The notes under the pieces: model-generated
Database searches by the model: none
The model's input: only the letters and a program-made list of their open reading frames with translations
Told to the model about the DNA's origin: nothing
Position numbers and translations under genes: made by a program
Part shown: positions 51,984-60,528 of the stretch, one piece after another
How positions within the stretch are numbered: the first letter of the stretch is position 1
Layout: every line of letters begins with the position of its first letter
Source of the DNA: Nocardioides sp. S5
GTDB lineage: Bacteria > Actinomycetota > Actinomycetes > Propionibacteriales > Nocardioidaceae
Direction: 5' to 3'
Assembly: GCF_017310035.1 (NCBI RefSeq)
Contig: NZ_CP022296.1
Coordinates: 372,001 to 436,000, forward strand
DNA length: 64,000 nucleotides

Positions 51984-52682
51984 ATGGTCACCTTGCTTCG
52001 ACGGAGCCAGACCGAGCGCGAACGTTGGGCCGACGAGGTGCTGGACCGGCTCAGCCCCGTCATGACTGCGTTGGGCGTCCTCTTCCTGCTCGTCGTCCTC
52101 GGGGAGAGCCTCGCCCGAGAGGGGACCCCGGTGGCCATGGCGCTTGCTGTTCTGGGGTGGGGACTGTGGTCGGTCTTCGTGGTCGAGTTCGTGGCACGTC
52201 TGGTGGTGGCGCCGGACACCGGTCGCTTCCTGCGCCGCAACTGGTGGCAGCTGCTTTTTCTGGTTCTGCCGTTCCTACGCGTGCTGAGGGTGGTGCGCGC
52301 GGCGCGGTTCCTCCGAACCGGGCGCGTCCTGTCCTCCGCCGTCCGGTCTTCCCGTTCGGCGCACCAGGTGTTGGGGAGCCGGATCGGGTGGTTGGGCGTC
52401 GTCTGGGCGATCACCGTGATGGGGAGCAGCCAGCTGCTCTTCCAGTTCTCCGAATACACCCGGTACGCCGACGCCCTGCATGCCTCAGCGCTCGCGACCA
52501 TCACGGGTGAGCCGCTCGGCCTGTCCGACGGCTTCGCCCGCGCCCTGGAGGTGGTGCTCGCCGTGTTCTCGGTCGTCGTGTTCGCCACTCTTGCTGGCAG
52601 CCTGGGCGCCTTCTTCCTCGAGCGCCGAGAGACCGAGCACGCCACGGCCGCCACTGCGGAGCGGGACACAACGAGCCGTTGA
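51984..52682 (+). CDS. Voltage-gated-channel-like membrane protein lacking the K+ filter
   Basis: A 232-residue membrane protein with five or six hydrophobic helices. S4-like basic repeat RVLRVVRAARFLRTGRVL (near residues 93-110) follows the S1-S3 region. In the place where K+ channels have the pore-loop T-x-G-Y-G-D, this protein reads LATITGEPLGLSDG, so the selectivity filter is absent. It could still be an ion channel of different selectivity or a channel-derived sensor. SD is weak. Confidence 0.72.
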   Translation: MVTLLRRSQTERERWADEVLDRLSPVMTALGVLFLLVVLGESLAREGTPVAMALAVLGWGLWSVFVVEFVARLVVAPDTGRFLRRNWWQLLFLVLPFLRVLRVVRAARFLRTGRVLSSAVRSSRSAHQVLGSRIGWLGVVWAITVMGSSQLLFQFSEYTRYADALHASALATITGEPLGLSDGFARALEVVLAVFSVVVFATLAGSLGAFFLERRETEHATAATAERDTTSR

Positions 52683-52754
52683 GCCGAGGGGTCGCAGTTC
52701 CCTGCGAGTACGTCCTGGAAGGTGTCAGACGAGTTCTCGATGGAGCCGTCCTGG

Positions 52755-53696
52755 TCAGTACGCCTTGTTGGCGCCGTACGACGCCTGCTCGTAGGTGAAC
52801 CCCTCGAACACCAGCTGGTCGATCAGGCCCTGGAGGGAGAAGCTGGTGTAGTCGAGGTAGCTCTTCGCGGACTCGAATGCTTGCTCGTTCCAGTTGACCT
52901 TCAAGTAGTCGACCGCGAAGGTCGCGTCCGCGGTCGCGTAGTTCTCGAACTCCAGCTGGCCGATCAGACCGGTCCGGGAGAACGCGGTGTAGTCGAGGTA
53001 GGACGACGCACTGTCGATCGCGTTGTACATCGCGTTGGTGATCTTCGACCGGCTGGGGTCGGCAGGGAAGTCGTCTTCCGAGTCCGCCACCTTGTCGCCG
53101 TCAGAGTCCTTGCTGTATCGCTCGTCCTGGGGGAAGTCGTCGACCTGGTCAGCGACGCCATCGCCGTCTGCGTCCTTGCTGTACTTGGCGTTCTTCGGGA
53201 AGTCGTCCTTGTAGTCCGCGACGCCGTCCTTGTCGGTGTCGACATCATCCTCGGTCTGGACCTTCGGGTCCTCGGGCGCAAAGTCCTCGTCGTCCAAAAC
53301 GCCGTCGCCGTCGGTGTCGACGGGTTCAGGCTCAACCGCGGGCTCAGTCTCAGTCGGCGATGGTGATGATGCTGCCGTGGTGGGCGACGGCTCTGTAGCT
53401 GCTGCGACGGGGGCCTCCTCGTCCGGCAGCAGATTGCCCACCACCGAAAGGGCGATCAGCACCGCAGCCGTGATGGCCCACCACCGGAAGTACCAAGGCT
53501 TCTTCGCTGTCGACGACGCAGCCTGGTGATGCGCCGGCGGGAACCCGGGGCCTGGCGCCACCACGTCGGCGCGAGGAGTCTCCGGGCCGTTCAACGGCCG
53601 AGTCTGGTCAGTCCAAGCCCGACCGTCCCACCACCGCAGCTGCTCGCGGTTCAACTGGTCAGGAAACCATCCCGGCGCTGGCGTGTCTGTAGGCAT
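52755..53696 (-). CDS. DUF2510/TSP3/Ltp surface-anchored protein
   Basis: A 313-residue mosaic. N-terminal DUF2510 (PGWFPDQLNREQLRWWDGRAWTDQ), a transmembrane helix (WWAITAAVLIALSVVG about 72-88), a Pro/Ser/Thr-Glu linker, four thrombospondin type-3-like Ca-binding repeats (DTDGDGVLDDEDFAPEDP, DTDKDGVADYKDDFPKNA and so on), and a C-terminal pair of Ltp/host-cell-surface-exposed-lipoprotein repeats (SSYLDYTAFSRTGLIGQLEFENY, KSYLDYTSFSLQGLIDQLVFEGF). Ltp of streptococcal phage TP-J34 blocks phage DNA injection; the combination here with an extracytoplasmic stalk suggests a surface role. Confidence 0.87.
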   Translation of the reverse strand: MPTDTPAPGWFPDQLNREQLRWWDGRAWTDQTRPLNGPETPRADVVAPGPGFPPAHHQAASSTAKKPWYFRWWAITAAVLIALSVVGNLLPDEEAPVAAATEPSPTTAASSPSPTETEPAVEPEPVDTDGDGVLDDEDFAPEDPKVQTEDDVDTDKDGVADYKDDFPKNAKYSKDADGDGVADQVDDFPQDERYSKDSDGDKVADSEDDFPADPSRSKITNAMYNAIDSASSYLDYTAFSRTGLIGQLEFENYATADATFAVDYLKVNWNEQAFESAKSYLDYTSFSLQGLIDQLVFEGFTYEQASYGANKAY

Positions 53697-53951
53697 GAGC
53701 TCGTTCCCCCAAGGTGCTTCGTCAAGCGCATGTCGAGATCGAGTGCGCCATTGTCAGGGTCGCATTGACGACTGCGTCTTGTTCGCGAAACGACCGATGA
53801 CGTCCAGGCGGTCAGGCGCCACTCGACCGCCGTCGGTCAACGGAGGTGAGGTGTTCTTGGGAGCCGAATGTTCATCTGAATGCGTGGTCAAAGGACGGAC
53901 TGGGTACGGCAGACTGCGCTCGCCCCGAACGAATAGGACGTACCTCCCGCC
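53697..53951. other. Intergenic stretch, no gene supported
   Basis: Divergent gap between the Ltp protein and DUF4193. No recognised RNA or repeat; presumably holds both promoters. Confidence 0.4.
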
Positions 53952-54248
53952 ATGGCAACTGACTACGACGCCTCTCGCAAGAGCGAGGAGGAGCAGAAGG
54001 AGGAGAGCCTCGAAGCCCTTCGCCTCGCTGCAACCGACAAGGACGCGAGCTCCAGCAAGATCGACGAGGACGAAACCGACGCGGCAGAGTCCTTCGAACT
54101 GCCCGGAGCCGACCTGTCGAACGAGGAGCTCAGCATCGAGGTGGTGCCGAAGCAGGACGACGAGTTCACCTGCTCGGTGTGCTTCCTCGTGCACCACCGC
54201 AGCGCGCGGACAGCAGACACCCCGCCCGTTTGTCGCGACTGCGCGTAG
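53952..54248 (+). CDS. DUF4193 protein (paralogue)
   Basis: A 98-residue acidic protein. MATDYDASRKSEEEQKEESLEAL, FELPGADLSNEEL and the terminal CSVCFLVHHRS...PVCRDCA match DUF4193, an actinobacterial zinc-ribbon-like family normally found beside dut and DUF3093. Here it is isolated at an accessory-region border and is more divergent than typical (GSCFLVHHRSQLA in the usual members), so it is probably an additional copy. Cysteines are intact. Confidence 0.8.
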   Translation: MATDYDASRKSEEEQKEESLEALRLAATDKDASSSKIDEDETDAAESFELPGADLSNEELSIEVVPKQDDEFTCSVCFLVHHRSARTADTPPVCRDCA

Positions 54249-54679
54249 TCGCGCGCATCGGTCGGGCTGGCGGTCGGCACCGGCGACGCGTTCAGCGCTG
54301 TCCGGTCCTCGGCGGAGCGGTCGGCACGTCGTCAACGGACGTCCCCTCGTCACGCGTCATCACGCGGTCGAACGCGCGCAGGGTCGAGCGGATCGAGGCC
54401 GGACAGGCCGTCGGCGCACTGAGCCGGAGCGGATCTGGACGTACCGACGCGGCTACTAGACGATTCCGTTAGGACCGGCGTCTGGCCAGACTCGGTTCAG
54501 GTGATCGGCGGGCAGCTCTCCATGCGGCTGCCCACCGGCTGTTCTGGTGTGGCTCACTTTCGGTCTGCGGCCCGCCGGTCACCGTGACGAGGCGTGGCTC
54601 AAGAAGGGACTGCCCTGCTCGTAGTAGCAATGCCCACCTCGCCGTCCATAACGGGAACGAGCACAGGCGGGAGCAGCAC
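54249..54679. other. Gap between DUF4193 and the IS110 transposase
   Basis: 431 nt without a gene I can support; only short open frames without family features. Likely contains the left end of the IS110 element and a degenerate remnant. No terminal inverted repeats were evident, which is normal for IS110. Confidence 0.45.
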
Positions 54680-55858
54680 ATGGACAACCAGACGGAGCAC
54701 GTGATCATCGGGGTCGACCCCCACAAGCTGTCGGCCACGATCGAGGTCGTCGACCAGCACGAACAGATGTTGGGCTCGGGCAGGTTCACCACGGATCGGG
54801 CCGGCTACGCCGCGATGCGCGGGTACACGAAGACCTGGCCGGACCGGGTCTGGGCGGTCGAGGGGGCCAACGGCGCTGGCCGCCCGCTGGCACAGCGGCT
54901 CCTCGAAGATGGCGAACGCGTGGTCGACGTGCCGGCCAAGCTGTCTGCTCGGGTGCGTCTCTTCGACACCGGCCATAACCGCAAGACCGACGCCCACGAC
55001 GCGCACGCGGTCGCGGCCGTCGCGGTGCGCACCAAGAACCTGCGGGTACTGCAGCTCGACGGCGAGCTCGAGGCACTGCGGATGCTCACCGACCGCCGCG
55101 AAGCACTCACCCGCCGGCGGGTCCAGACCGTTGGCCGGCTCCAGGCATTGCTCGCAGAACTCCTGCCAGGACAGGCGAAACGTGACATCACCACCGGTCA
55201 GGCAAAGGCCATGCTCGCCTCGGTCCGACCGCGTGACATCGCCGGGAAGACCCGGCGGCGCATAGCTGCCGAGGAGCTCGCAGAACTGGTTGCGGTCGAG
55301 GCCAAGATCAAGAAGTCCACCGCCGAGCTCAAGGCCATCGTCCTGGCCCGCGGCTCACACCTGATGGACATCCACGACGTCGGACCTGTCGTCGCCGCCC
55401 GGGTCCTGGCCGACGTCGGTGACGTCACCCGCTTCGCTGACCGGAACCGGTTCGCGTCCTGGACCGGCACAGCACCCCTCGATGCGTCTTCGGGTGAGCA
55501 GAACCGGCACCGGCTCTCACGTGCCGGGAACCGTCGGATGAACCACATGATCCACATCGCCGCGATGAGCCAGATCCGCCTCGCCACCAACGGCCGCGCC
55601 TACTACCGACGCAAGCGAGCCGAGGGCAAGAAGCCCCTCGAAGCGATCCGATGCCTCAAGCGCAGGATCTCGGATGCGATCTACCGACAACTGCTCGAGG
55701 ACGCACAACGCGCCGCCGGCGAGGACGTTGGCACGGGTCCGGGAGGGCGCTGCGGGGCGACTCTTCAATCCAGCGCGGTCGACCTGCACCCGCACATCGA
55801 CACTTCGGATCAGCCACTTCCCGGACCCGCGAAGAAGACGCTACGCCGAACCGGTTGA
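54680..55858 (+). mobile_element. IS110 family transposase
   Basis: A 392-residue DEDD transposase of the IS110 group. The N-terminal RuvC-like domain has GVDPHKLSATIEVVD (first Asp), WAVEGANGAGRPLA (Glu) and NRKTDAHDAHAVA (Asp pair); the C-terminal part contains IS116/IS110/IS902 domain residues DIHDVGPVVAARVLADVGDVTRFADRNRFASWTGTAP. Full length, so possibly active. The ATG at 54680 follows GGCGGGAG. It inserts directly beside the lower-GC NTPase module (58 nt away). Confidence 0.9.
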
Positions 55859-55916
55859 CAACAGAAGGGAGCCGGAATGGGACAGGTGGACTACACACCT
55901 GACTTGTGAGGCGGAC

Positions 55917-57284
55917 TTAGTCGTCGCCGAGCGTTGCCTGCAGCACTGAATTGTTCCGACGGGCATCGAAGCGGTCAAGTTCGTCGAGGATTTCCCGCGC
56001 CAGTACACTCAGGTGGGCGCGACGATCTTGGCCCAGGACCTCTGGACGGCCGTGTGCCAACGGCGCTCGATACTCGCTCACTGCGGTGAAGGTTCCTCGC
56101 CAATACGCCTTATCGCGGGCGGCAAACACGGCGGCGAAGACCGCCCACTCGGCATTGATTATCGCCCAGAGGTCCAGAGGATAGGTGTAGGACAACCAAG
56201 GTGCCTGTCGCCCGAACATGCGACTATCGCGCTCCATCTTCGCAAGCGCTTCGTTCCGGGCTTTCTTAACGGCGGCGTTCTTGTTGGCGACTTCGTCTGG
56301 CCAGTCGTCGCCGTAGTGGTCCGCCAGGACGAGTTCTATGACGCTCCGAACGCGCACCTCAGCGACACCGAAGATGCCCCAGGGGTCAAGGTTCCAGGTT
56401 CGGTGTGCCAGGGCGTCGCGGAAGACCGGCTGATCGGCAAGACTCGGGTCGTCTGACTCCGCCTCAGGGCTCCGGGGCAAGACCCCAAGCTCTTCGAGTT
56501 CCTGACGTTCGAGGAACAAGTCGCTCACGACAGGTCCGAGCACCAGTTGCGCCGCCGGGGACAAGAGCTTGAGTTCGGCAAGGTGGTCGACAACTCGGAC
56601 GAAGGCGCGGGCGCGCTCGAGCTCGGAGGCTCCGCTCGGGTTCGAGTCGGGCCGAGTTGCGAGCCAGTACTTTGTGAGTCCGGCGTGACCGCCGGACCAG
56701 GAAAGGCAAGACCGGATGTCGTCGTGTTCGAGCTCGGTCTCGCCGAAAGCTCCGATGTCGGCGGCATTGACGCCTCCGAGGTACTCCGTGTAGCAGACGC
56801 TGGCGAGAGTCGAAATACCGCTGACATGCGTCTCAATGAACGCAAGCGAGCGACGGGAGGTGATCAATGCGGTGCAATGCAGTGCTTCCGGACGGTGAAG
56901 GAGCTCCCGTAACAGCAGCAGGAACTGCTGGCTATCCGGGAAGTGGATAACGCGATCGAACTGGTCGAGCGCGAGAACTGTCAGGCGCTTCTCGGCGGCC
57001 AAAACAGCACGCAGACGCTTCCAACTCTCGCGCGTCGAATTGCTCGAGCCGCCAGCGACACCTTGACCGCTGACTTCAGTCGCGAGCTCCGCGAACACCT
57101 CGGCGCCGGTCATGGACGTTGAGAGGTCGAAGCGGACTGACCGGGTGCCGACATGCTCTAGTTGCTCGATGCTGCGATCGGCGATCCACGATTTGCCTGA
57201 CCCGGGACTGCCGTGCAAGGCCACATTGGCTGGCGCGCGCAAAAGTCTCGCCAAGCGCCCGGGGAAGTCGCCCCTCACTGTCAT
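55917..57284 (-). CDS. P-loop NTPase with C-terminal HEPN-like domain
   Basis: A 455-residue protein. Walker A GSPGSGKS at residues 25-32; Walker B LTVLALD at 101-107; sensor-like ALITSRR near 138-144; this is an AAA+/STAND-type ATPase core. From about residue 315 the C-terminus is helical (WGIFGVAEVRVRSVIELVLADHYG...) and ends with YRAPLAHGRPEV, giving an R406-x4-H411 motif characteristic of HEPN RNase domains, similar to Swt1-type HEPN proteins. ATG overlaps the stop of the upstream NTPase by ATGA, so the two are a coupled pair. Function unknown; RNA cleavage upon NTPase activation is inference. GC is visibly lower than in flanking genes. Confidence 0.82.
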   Translation of the reverse strand: MTVRGDFPGRLARLLRAPANVALHGSPGSGKSWIADRSIEQLEHVGTRSVRFDLSTSMTGAEVFAELATEVSGQGVAGGSSNSTRESWKRLRAVLAAEKRLTVLALDQFDRVIHFPDSQQFLLLLRELLHRPEALHCTALITSRRSLAFIETHVSGISTLASVCYTEYLGGVNAADIGAFGETELEHDDIRSCLSWSGGHAGLTKYWLATRPDSNPSGASELERARAFVRVVDHLAELKLLSPAAQLVLGPVVSDLFLERQELEELGVLPRSPEAESDDPSLADQPVFRDALAHRTWNLDPWGIFGVAEVRVRSVIELVLADHYGDDWPDEVANKNAAVKKARNEALAKMERDSRMFGRQAPWLSYTYPLDLWAIINAEWAVFAAVFAARDKAYWRGTFTAVSEYRAPLAHGRPEVLGQDRRAHLSVLAREILDELDRFDARRNNSVLQATLGDD

Positions 57285-59506
57285 CCGTACCTCCGGCGTA
57301 AATATTCGGCATACAGCACGACGCGGATACTTACGCCACGTTCCGACTCATGGAGGACACCGCGTACCAGTAAATCCGTTAAGGCTAGGATGTGTTCCCC
57401 TTCAAGTTGCAAACTTTCAATGGGGACCGGATTATTCTGCGGCCCGCCTAGCAGAGCGATTCGGGTCAACACTTCCACGGCGACGCGTGAATCATCGTGC
57501 CGCGCGATGTCCTCGTCGCTTGGATGCCCGTCTTCTTTCTCATTCTCCTCATCGAAGTTCGCGAGGAACGACTTCGTATTGTCGGCCGTCACAAGGCAGT
57601 CGAACTTGTGCTGCTCGATCCGGTCGTGGCCAGCGACCAGATTCTCGATCGCCTCCTCTACGTCGCCTTGGGTAATTTGGGAACGTCGTCGAGAGTTGAC
57701 GTTTCGCACAATCCGGTCGCAGAGAATCTGTGTAAAAAACGGATGTCCGTCGGTATACCCTGCGATAGTGCTAAGCGCATATCCGGTGTAACGGGTGCTG
57801 CCGGACGCCGTGCGGATCGGAACGTCAGCCAAGGCTTGAGTTTCGTCGGGGGTGAGATAGTCGAGCTTGCGGGTCGTCATGACGCTGAACTCATTTGGGT
57901 ACGCGTCGAGGAAGCGCGGCATGGTGTCCTGGCCAAGCAGAAGCGCTGAGAACATCCTGGCCTCAAGAAGGCCTTTAAGCTGCCGCATGAAATCGCGAAG
58001 TTCTTGGTGTTCGCTCGGGTTCGTCCCTCCGCGAAGCACCTCCTGCAAATAGGTGAACTCGTCGACAACAATAACGAATGGGACACCGGTATGTCCCGCG
58101 CTGCGGAGTACGCTACGCGCGGCATCCCGCCCCCGCTGGAAACTGCGAAGCGGCCGCCGCTCTATTGCTGCGGAGTCCGGCCAACTGCTGAGGAACAGTT
58201 GTGACAGCTCCTCAGGCAGGCGTTCGTAGGTTTGGTCGCGGAACTGGTCGAGCACTTCTTCGAAGAAGTCGACAGTAATGCTGCGTCGGTCAATGGTCCC
58301 AAACGACAGTCTGGCGACTATTGCCCCCTGATCGAGTAGCCGCTTATGCACCTGGCTGAGGACGCTCGACTTACCGGTTCGTTGCTGTCCGTATAGCGCA
58401 AAGCAGCGTCCGCCGGGCGTCTTCGACAACTCTTTCGCGAAATCGGCAACAAGTTGTTCGCGGCCAAAGAACATGTCTGACTCAGCAGCGATCGGGAGGC
58501 CGCCAGCGTACGGCTCGAACGGGTTGGGTATGTCCTCGTGGTTCTCCTTACCCAAGATCTTGACATTGATATTTTGCCTTGCCGACTGACGTTTGGTCCC
58601 GATTGCATCGACGTACGTCAAGTGAGTCTCGAGCCGTATCTCTGCACGCGCTCCTTGCTTTCGGGTGTCGCGGAAGCGTGCTCTGAGCGTTGCTGACTTC
58701 CCGGGGCGAAGCTCGCCCAAATAAGGCTGCGCTCCGATCAACTTCATGCCTCGGTACTTGTCGAGCACGAGGCGCACGTCACGGACAGGAGCGCCGTCGG
58801 CCTGCAGGAGAATCCGGACCGGCAGTTCGAACTCCCCGTTTACGTCGCGGGTGACGTTCACTAGGTCGATCGTAGTGACTTGGGGCGGAGCTAACAGGTT
58901 CTCAACCCTGCTTATCCAAGAGGCCTTCTCCCAGGCGCCGATGGTGTCGATGCACTCACGAAGTGCCGCGCTGAGAGGTTGAGTTCGCCTCGCACGGGGA
59001 ACCAGCGCAAGCTGCTCAATGACCCGCTGGTGCGAGTTTTCGACGACGGAGGGGTCATCGCTGCCTAACTGGGCTGCGAAGGCATCCAACGCTCCGAGCG
59101 CGACACCGGCCAGGTGTCGGTTGAACTTCCCGGTAATGGCCGGCTGCATGTGCAGGATCGCCCGCCGTAGTGGCTCCAGGTGAGCTGCTTCGACAGGAGG
59201 CGCTTCCAGAAGATCCGCCTCGATGAATTCGCGGGCGAGCGAGGCTTGGGTCGGATGGGGCTCCTGGTCTTCCGGTTCCAGCGACTTCGTCGGGTCAGTG
59301 GCAGGGGGATCCGCTGACTTCGATGGTTGTCTCCGAGCGGCAGAGACAGCTTCTCTCGGGACCGTAAGTCGCCGACCGTCCGGGGTGACGAGCTGGAGCG
59401 ACTCTGGCAGGACACCGATCACCGTAGCGAGCACGCGGTGGCTGCCGCGTCCGCGGAGCTCGAACTCAAGTCGCGCGCCGACAGTGATCAGCGATTCATT
59501 CTGCAC
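57281..59506 (-). CDS. Large NTPase of unknown function, first gene of the module
   Basis: A 741-residue protein. Residues about 5-55 form a small beta-rich SH3-like domain (FELRGRGSHRVLATVIGVLP); 85-205 are helical; 209-318 look like an immunoglobulin-like beta-sandwich (LPVRILLQADGAPVRDVRLVLD). An ATPase follows with NPFEPYAGGLPI, FFGRE (346-350), Walker A GQQRTGKS at 373-380 and Walker B FVIVVDEF at 477-484, then a helical C-terminal domain. This ATPase_2/nSTAND-like layout is typical of defence or stress NTPases. The GTG at 59506 is likely; a TATAGT -10 lies just upstream. Confidence 0.82.
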   Translation of the reverse strand: MQNESLITVGARLEFELRGRGSHRVLATVIGVLPESLQLVTPDGRRLTVPREAVSAARRQPSKSADPPATDPTKSLEPEDQEPHPTQASLAREFIEADLLEAPPVEAAHLEPLRRAILHMQPAITGKFNRHLAGVALGALDAFAAQLGSDDPSVVENSHQRVIEQLALVPRARRTQPLSAALRECIDTIGAWEKASWISRVENLLAPPQVTTIDLVNVTRDVNGEFELPVRILLQADGAPVRDVRLVLDKYRGMKLIGAQPYLGELRPGKSATLRARFRDTRKQGARAEIRLETHLTYVDAIGTKRQSARQNINVKILGKENHEDIPNPFEPYAGGLPIAAESDMFFGREQLVADFAKELSKTPGGRCFALYGQQRTGKSSVLSQVHKRLLDQGAIVARLSFGTIDRRSITVDFFEEVLDQFRDQTYERLPEELSQLFLSSWPDSAAIERRPLRSFQRGRDAARSVLRSAGHTGVPFVIVVDEFTYLQEVLRGGTNPSEHQELRDFMRQLKGLLEARMFSALLLGQDTMPRFLDAYPNEFSVMTTRKLDYLTPDETQALADVPIRTASGSTRYTGYALSTIAGYTDGHPFFTQILCDRIVRNVNSRRRSQITQGDVEEAIENLVAGHDRIEQHKFDCLVTADNTKSFLANFDEENEKEDGHPSDEDIARHDDSRVAVEVLTRIALLGGPQNNPVPIESLQLEGEHILALTDLLVRGVLHESERGVSIRVVLYAEYLRRRYG

Positions 59507-59531
59507 GGGGAGGCTTTCGGTAAGACGCCAA

Positions 59532-59537
59532 TCGTTA
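59532..59537 (-). promoter_or_regulatory. Putative -10 box of the NTPase module
   Basis: Minus-strand TATAGT about 26-31 nt upstream of the GTG at 59506; a strong vegetative -10 but no clear -35. Confidence 0.4.
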
Positions 59538-59769
59538 GGAGACTATAACCGGGCGCGTGCTCGGCGCGACGGAATCTTTGCTCAAGCTTGCATCCTGCAG
59601 GTTCGGCCTCACCAATGTGTCCACTCGCTCAGCCGGGCCGATGCTGGCCGGCTCAAGATCAGCGAACCGGCGTCATTCGCGGCGGTTCGCAGCACCTCTA
59701 GAGACACACTGCCGGCAACTGACTGTCTCCATGAGGGGCCTGCAATGCAGTGGCAGCGCGGACGTCGAG

Positions 59770-60474
59770 ATGCCTACCGTGGCGTCCATGGCCTCCAGGT
59801 TGTGCGCCCTCACCGTCCTTGCGACTGCCCCTGAGGAACTGGCGGTCTTCTGGGCGAGCCTGCTCGGGTGGGAGCGCGAGGGTTTGGACGTCGTACCAGG
59901 GGAGGGAGTGCCCCTGCGGCTCACGTTCGCCGCGACTGATCGGCCGAGGACTGGCCTCAACCAGATGCACCTCCACCTGACCAGCAACGCCATCTCGCAG
60001 GAGGCGACCGTCGCGCGGGTGCTTGACCTCGGCGGCACCCACCTCGACGTCGGCCAGCTGCCGGAGGAGGACCACGTCGTCCTGGCCGATCCCGACGGCA
60101 ACGAGTTCTGCGTGATCGAGGCAGGGAACAACTGGCTGGCCGGCACGAGCTTCCTGGGCGAGATCGCGGCGGACGGGACGCGGGAGGTCGGGCTCTTCTG
60201 GGCGGCGGCACTCGACTGGCCGCTGGTCTGGGACGAGGACGGCGAGACCGCGATCTCGCCGCCGGAGGGTGGGTTCAAGATCGCGTGGGGCGGCGAGCCG
60301 CTCAACGAGCGGCACGGGCCGAACCGGATGTACTTCGTGCTCGTCGCGGAGGTGCTCGAGGCTGAGGTGGAGCGGCTGGTGGGCCTGGGGGCTTCGGTGA
60401 CCCAGCGATTTGATGACTACGTCGAGATGGTCGATCCGGACGGGAACGGGTTCGAGCTGCGGGCGGAGGAGTAG
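59770..60474 (+). CDS. Two-domain VOC/glyoxalase-like protein
   Basis: A 234-residue protein with two vicinal-oxygen-chelate modules: ALTVLATAPEELAVFWASLLGWEREG...HVVLADPDGNEFCVIE and EVGLFWAAALDWPLVWDEDG...VEMVDPDGNGFELR. Metal ligands H/E positions are partly present (LNQMHLHLT, NEFCVIE). Reaction unknown (glyoxalase/bleomycin-resistance/dioxygenase superfamily). I use the ATG at 59770; one at 59788 is also possible. It marks the return to normal GC content. Confidence 0.8.
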   Translation: MPTVASMASRLCALTVLATAPEELAVFWASLLGWEREGLDVVPGEGVPLRLTFAATDRPRTGLNQMHLHLTSNAISQEATVARVLDLGGTHLDVGQLPEEDHVVLADPDGNEFCVIEAGNNWLAGTSFLGEIAADGTREVGLFWAAALDWPLVWDEDGETAISPPEGGFKIAWGGEPLNERHGPNRMYFVLVAEVLEAEVERLVGLGASVTQRFDDYVEMVDPDGNGFELRAEE

Positions 60475-60521
60475 GTCTCGATACGCCTCGCTCGTTCCTC
60501 GCTCGGCTACTCGACCAGCGA
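60474..60521. repeat. REP-like palindrome
   Basis: GGTCTCGATACGC then a GCTCG-rich middle then GCTACTCGACCAGC, the actinobacterial REP type; it lies between the VOC gene and the convergent symporter. Related to 50525-50541. Confidence 0.6.
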
Positions 60522-60528
60522 GGGGCCC

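Noticed and set aside
53754..54353. 199-residue minus-strand frame over DUF4193
   Set aside because: Leu-rich shadow; DUF4193 on the plus strand is convincing.
55883..55894. Further copy of the CCGGTGGACTAC repeat at the IS110 right flank
   Set aside because: CAGGTGGACTAC has one mismatch and lacks the extended CCCG...CCCG flanks; not counted.
56013..56912. Plus-strand frames of 121-147 residues inside the HEPN NTPase gene
   Set aside because: No motifs and no start context; the minus strand has Walker A/B and a coupled neighbour.
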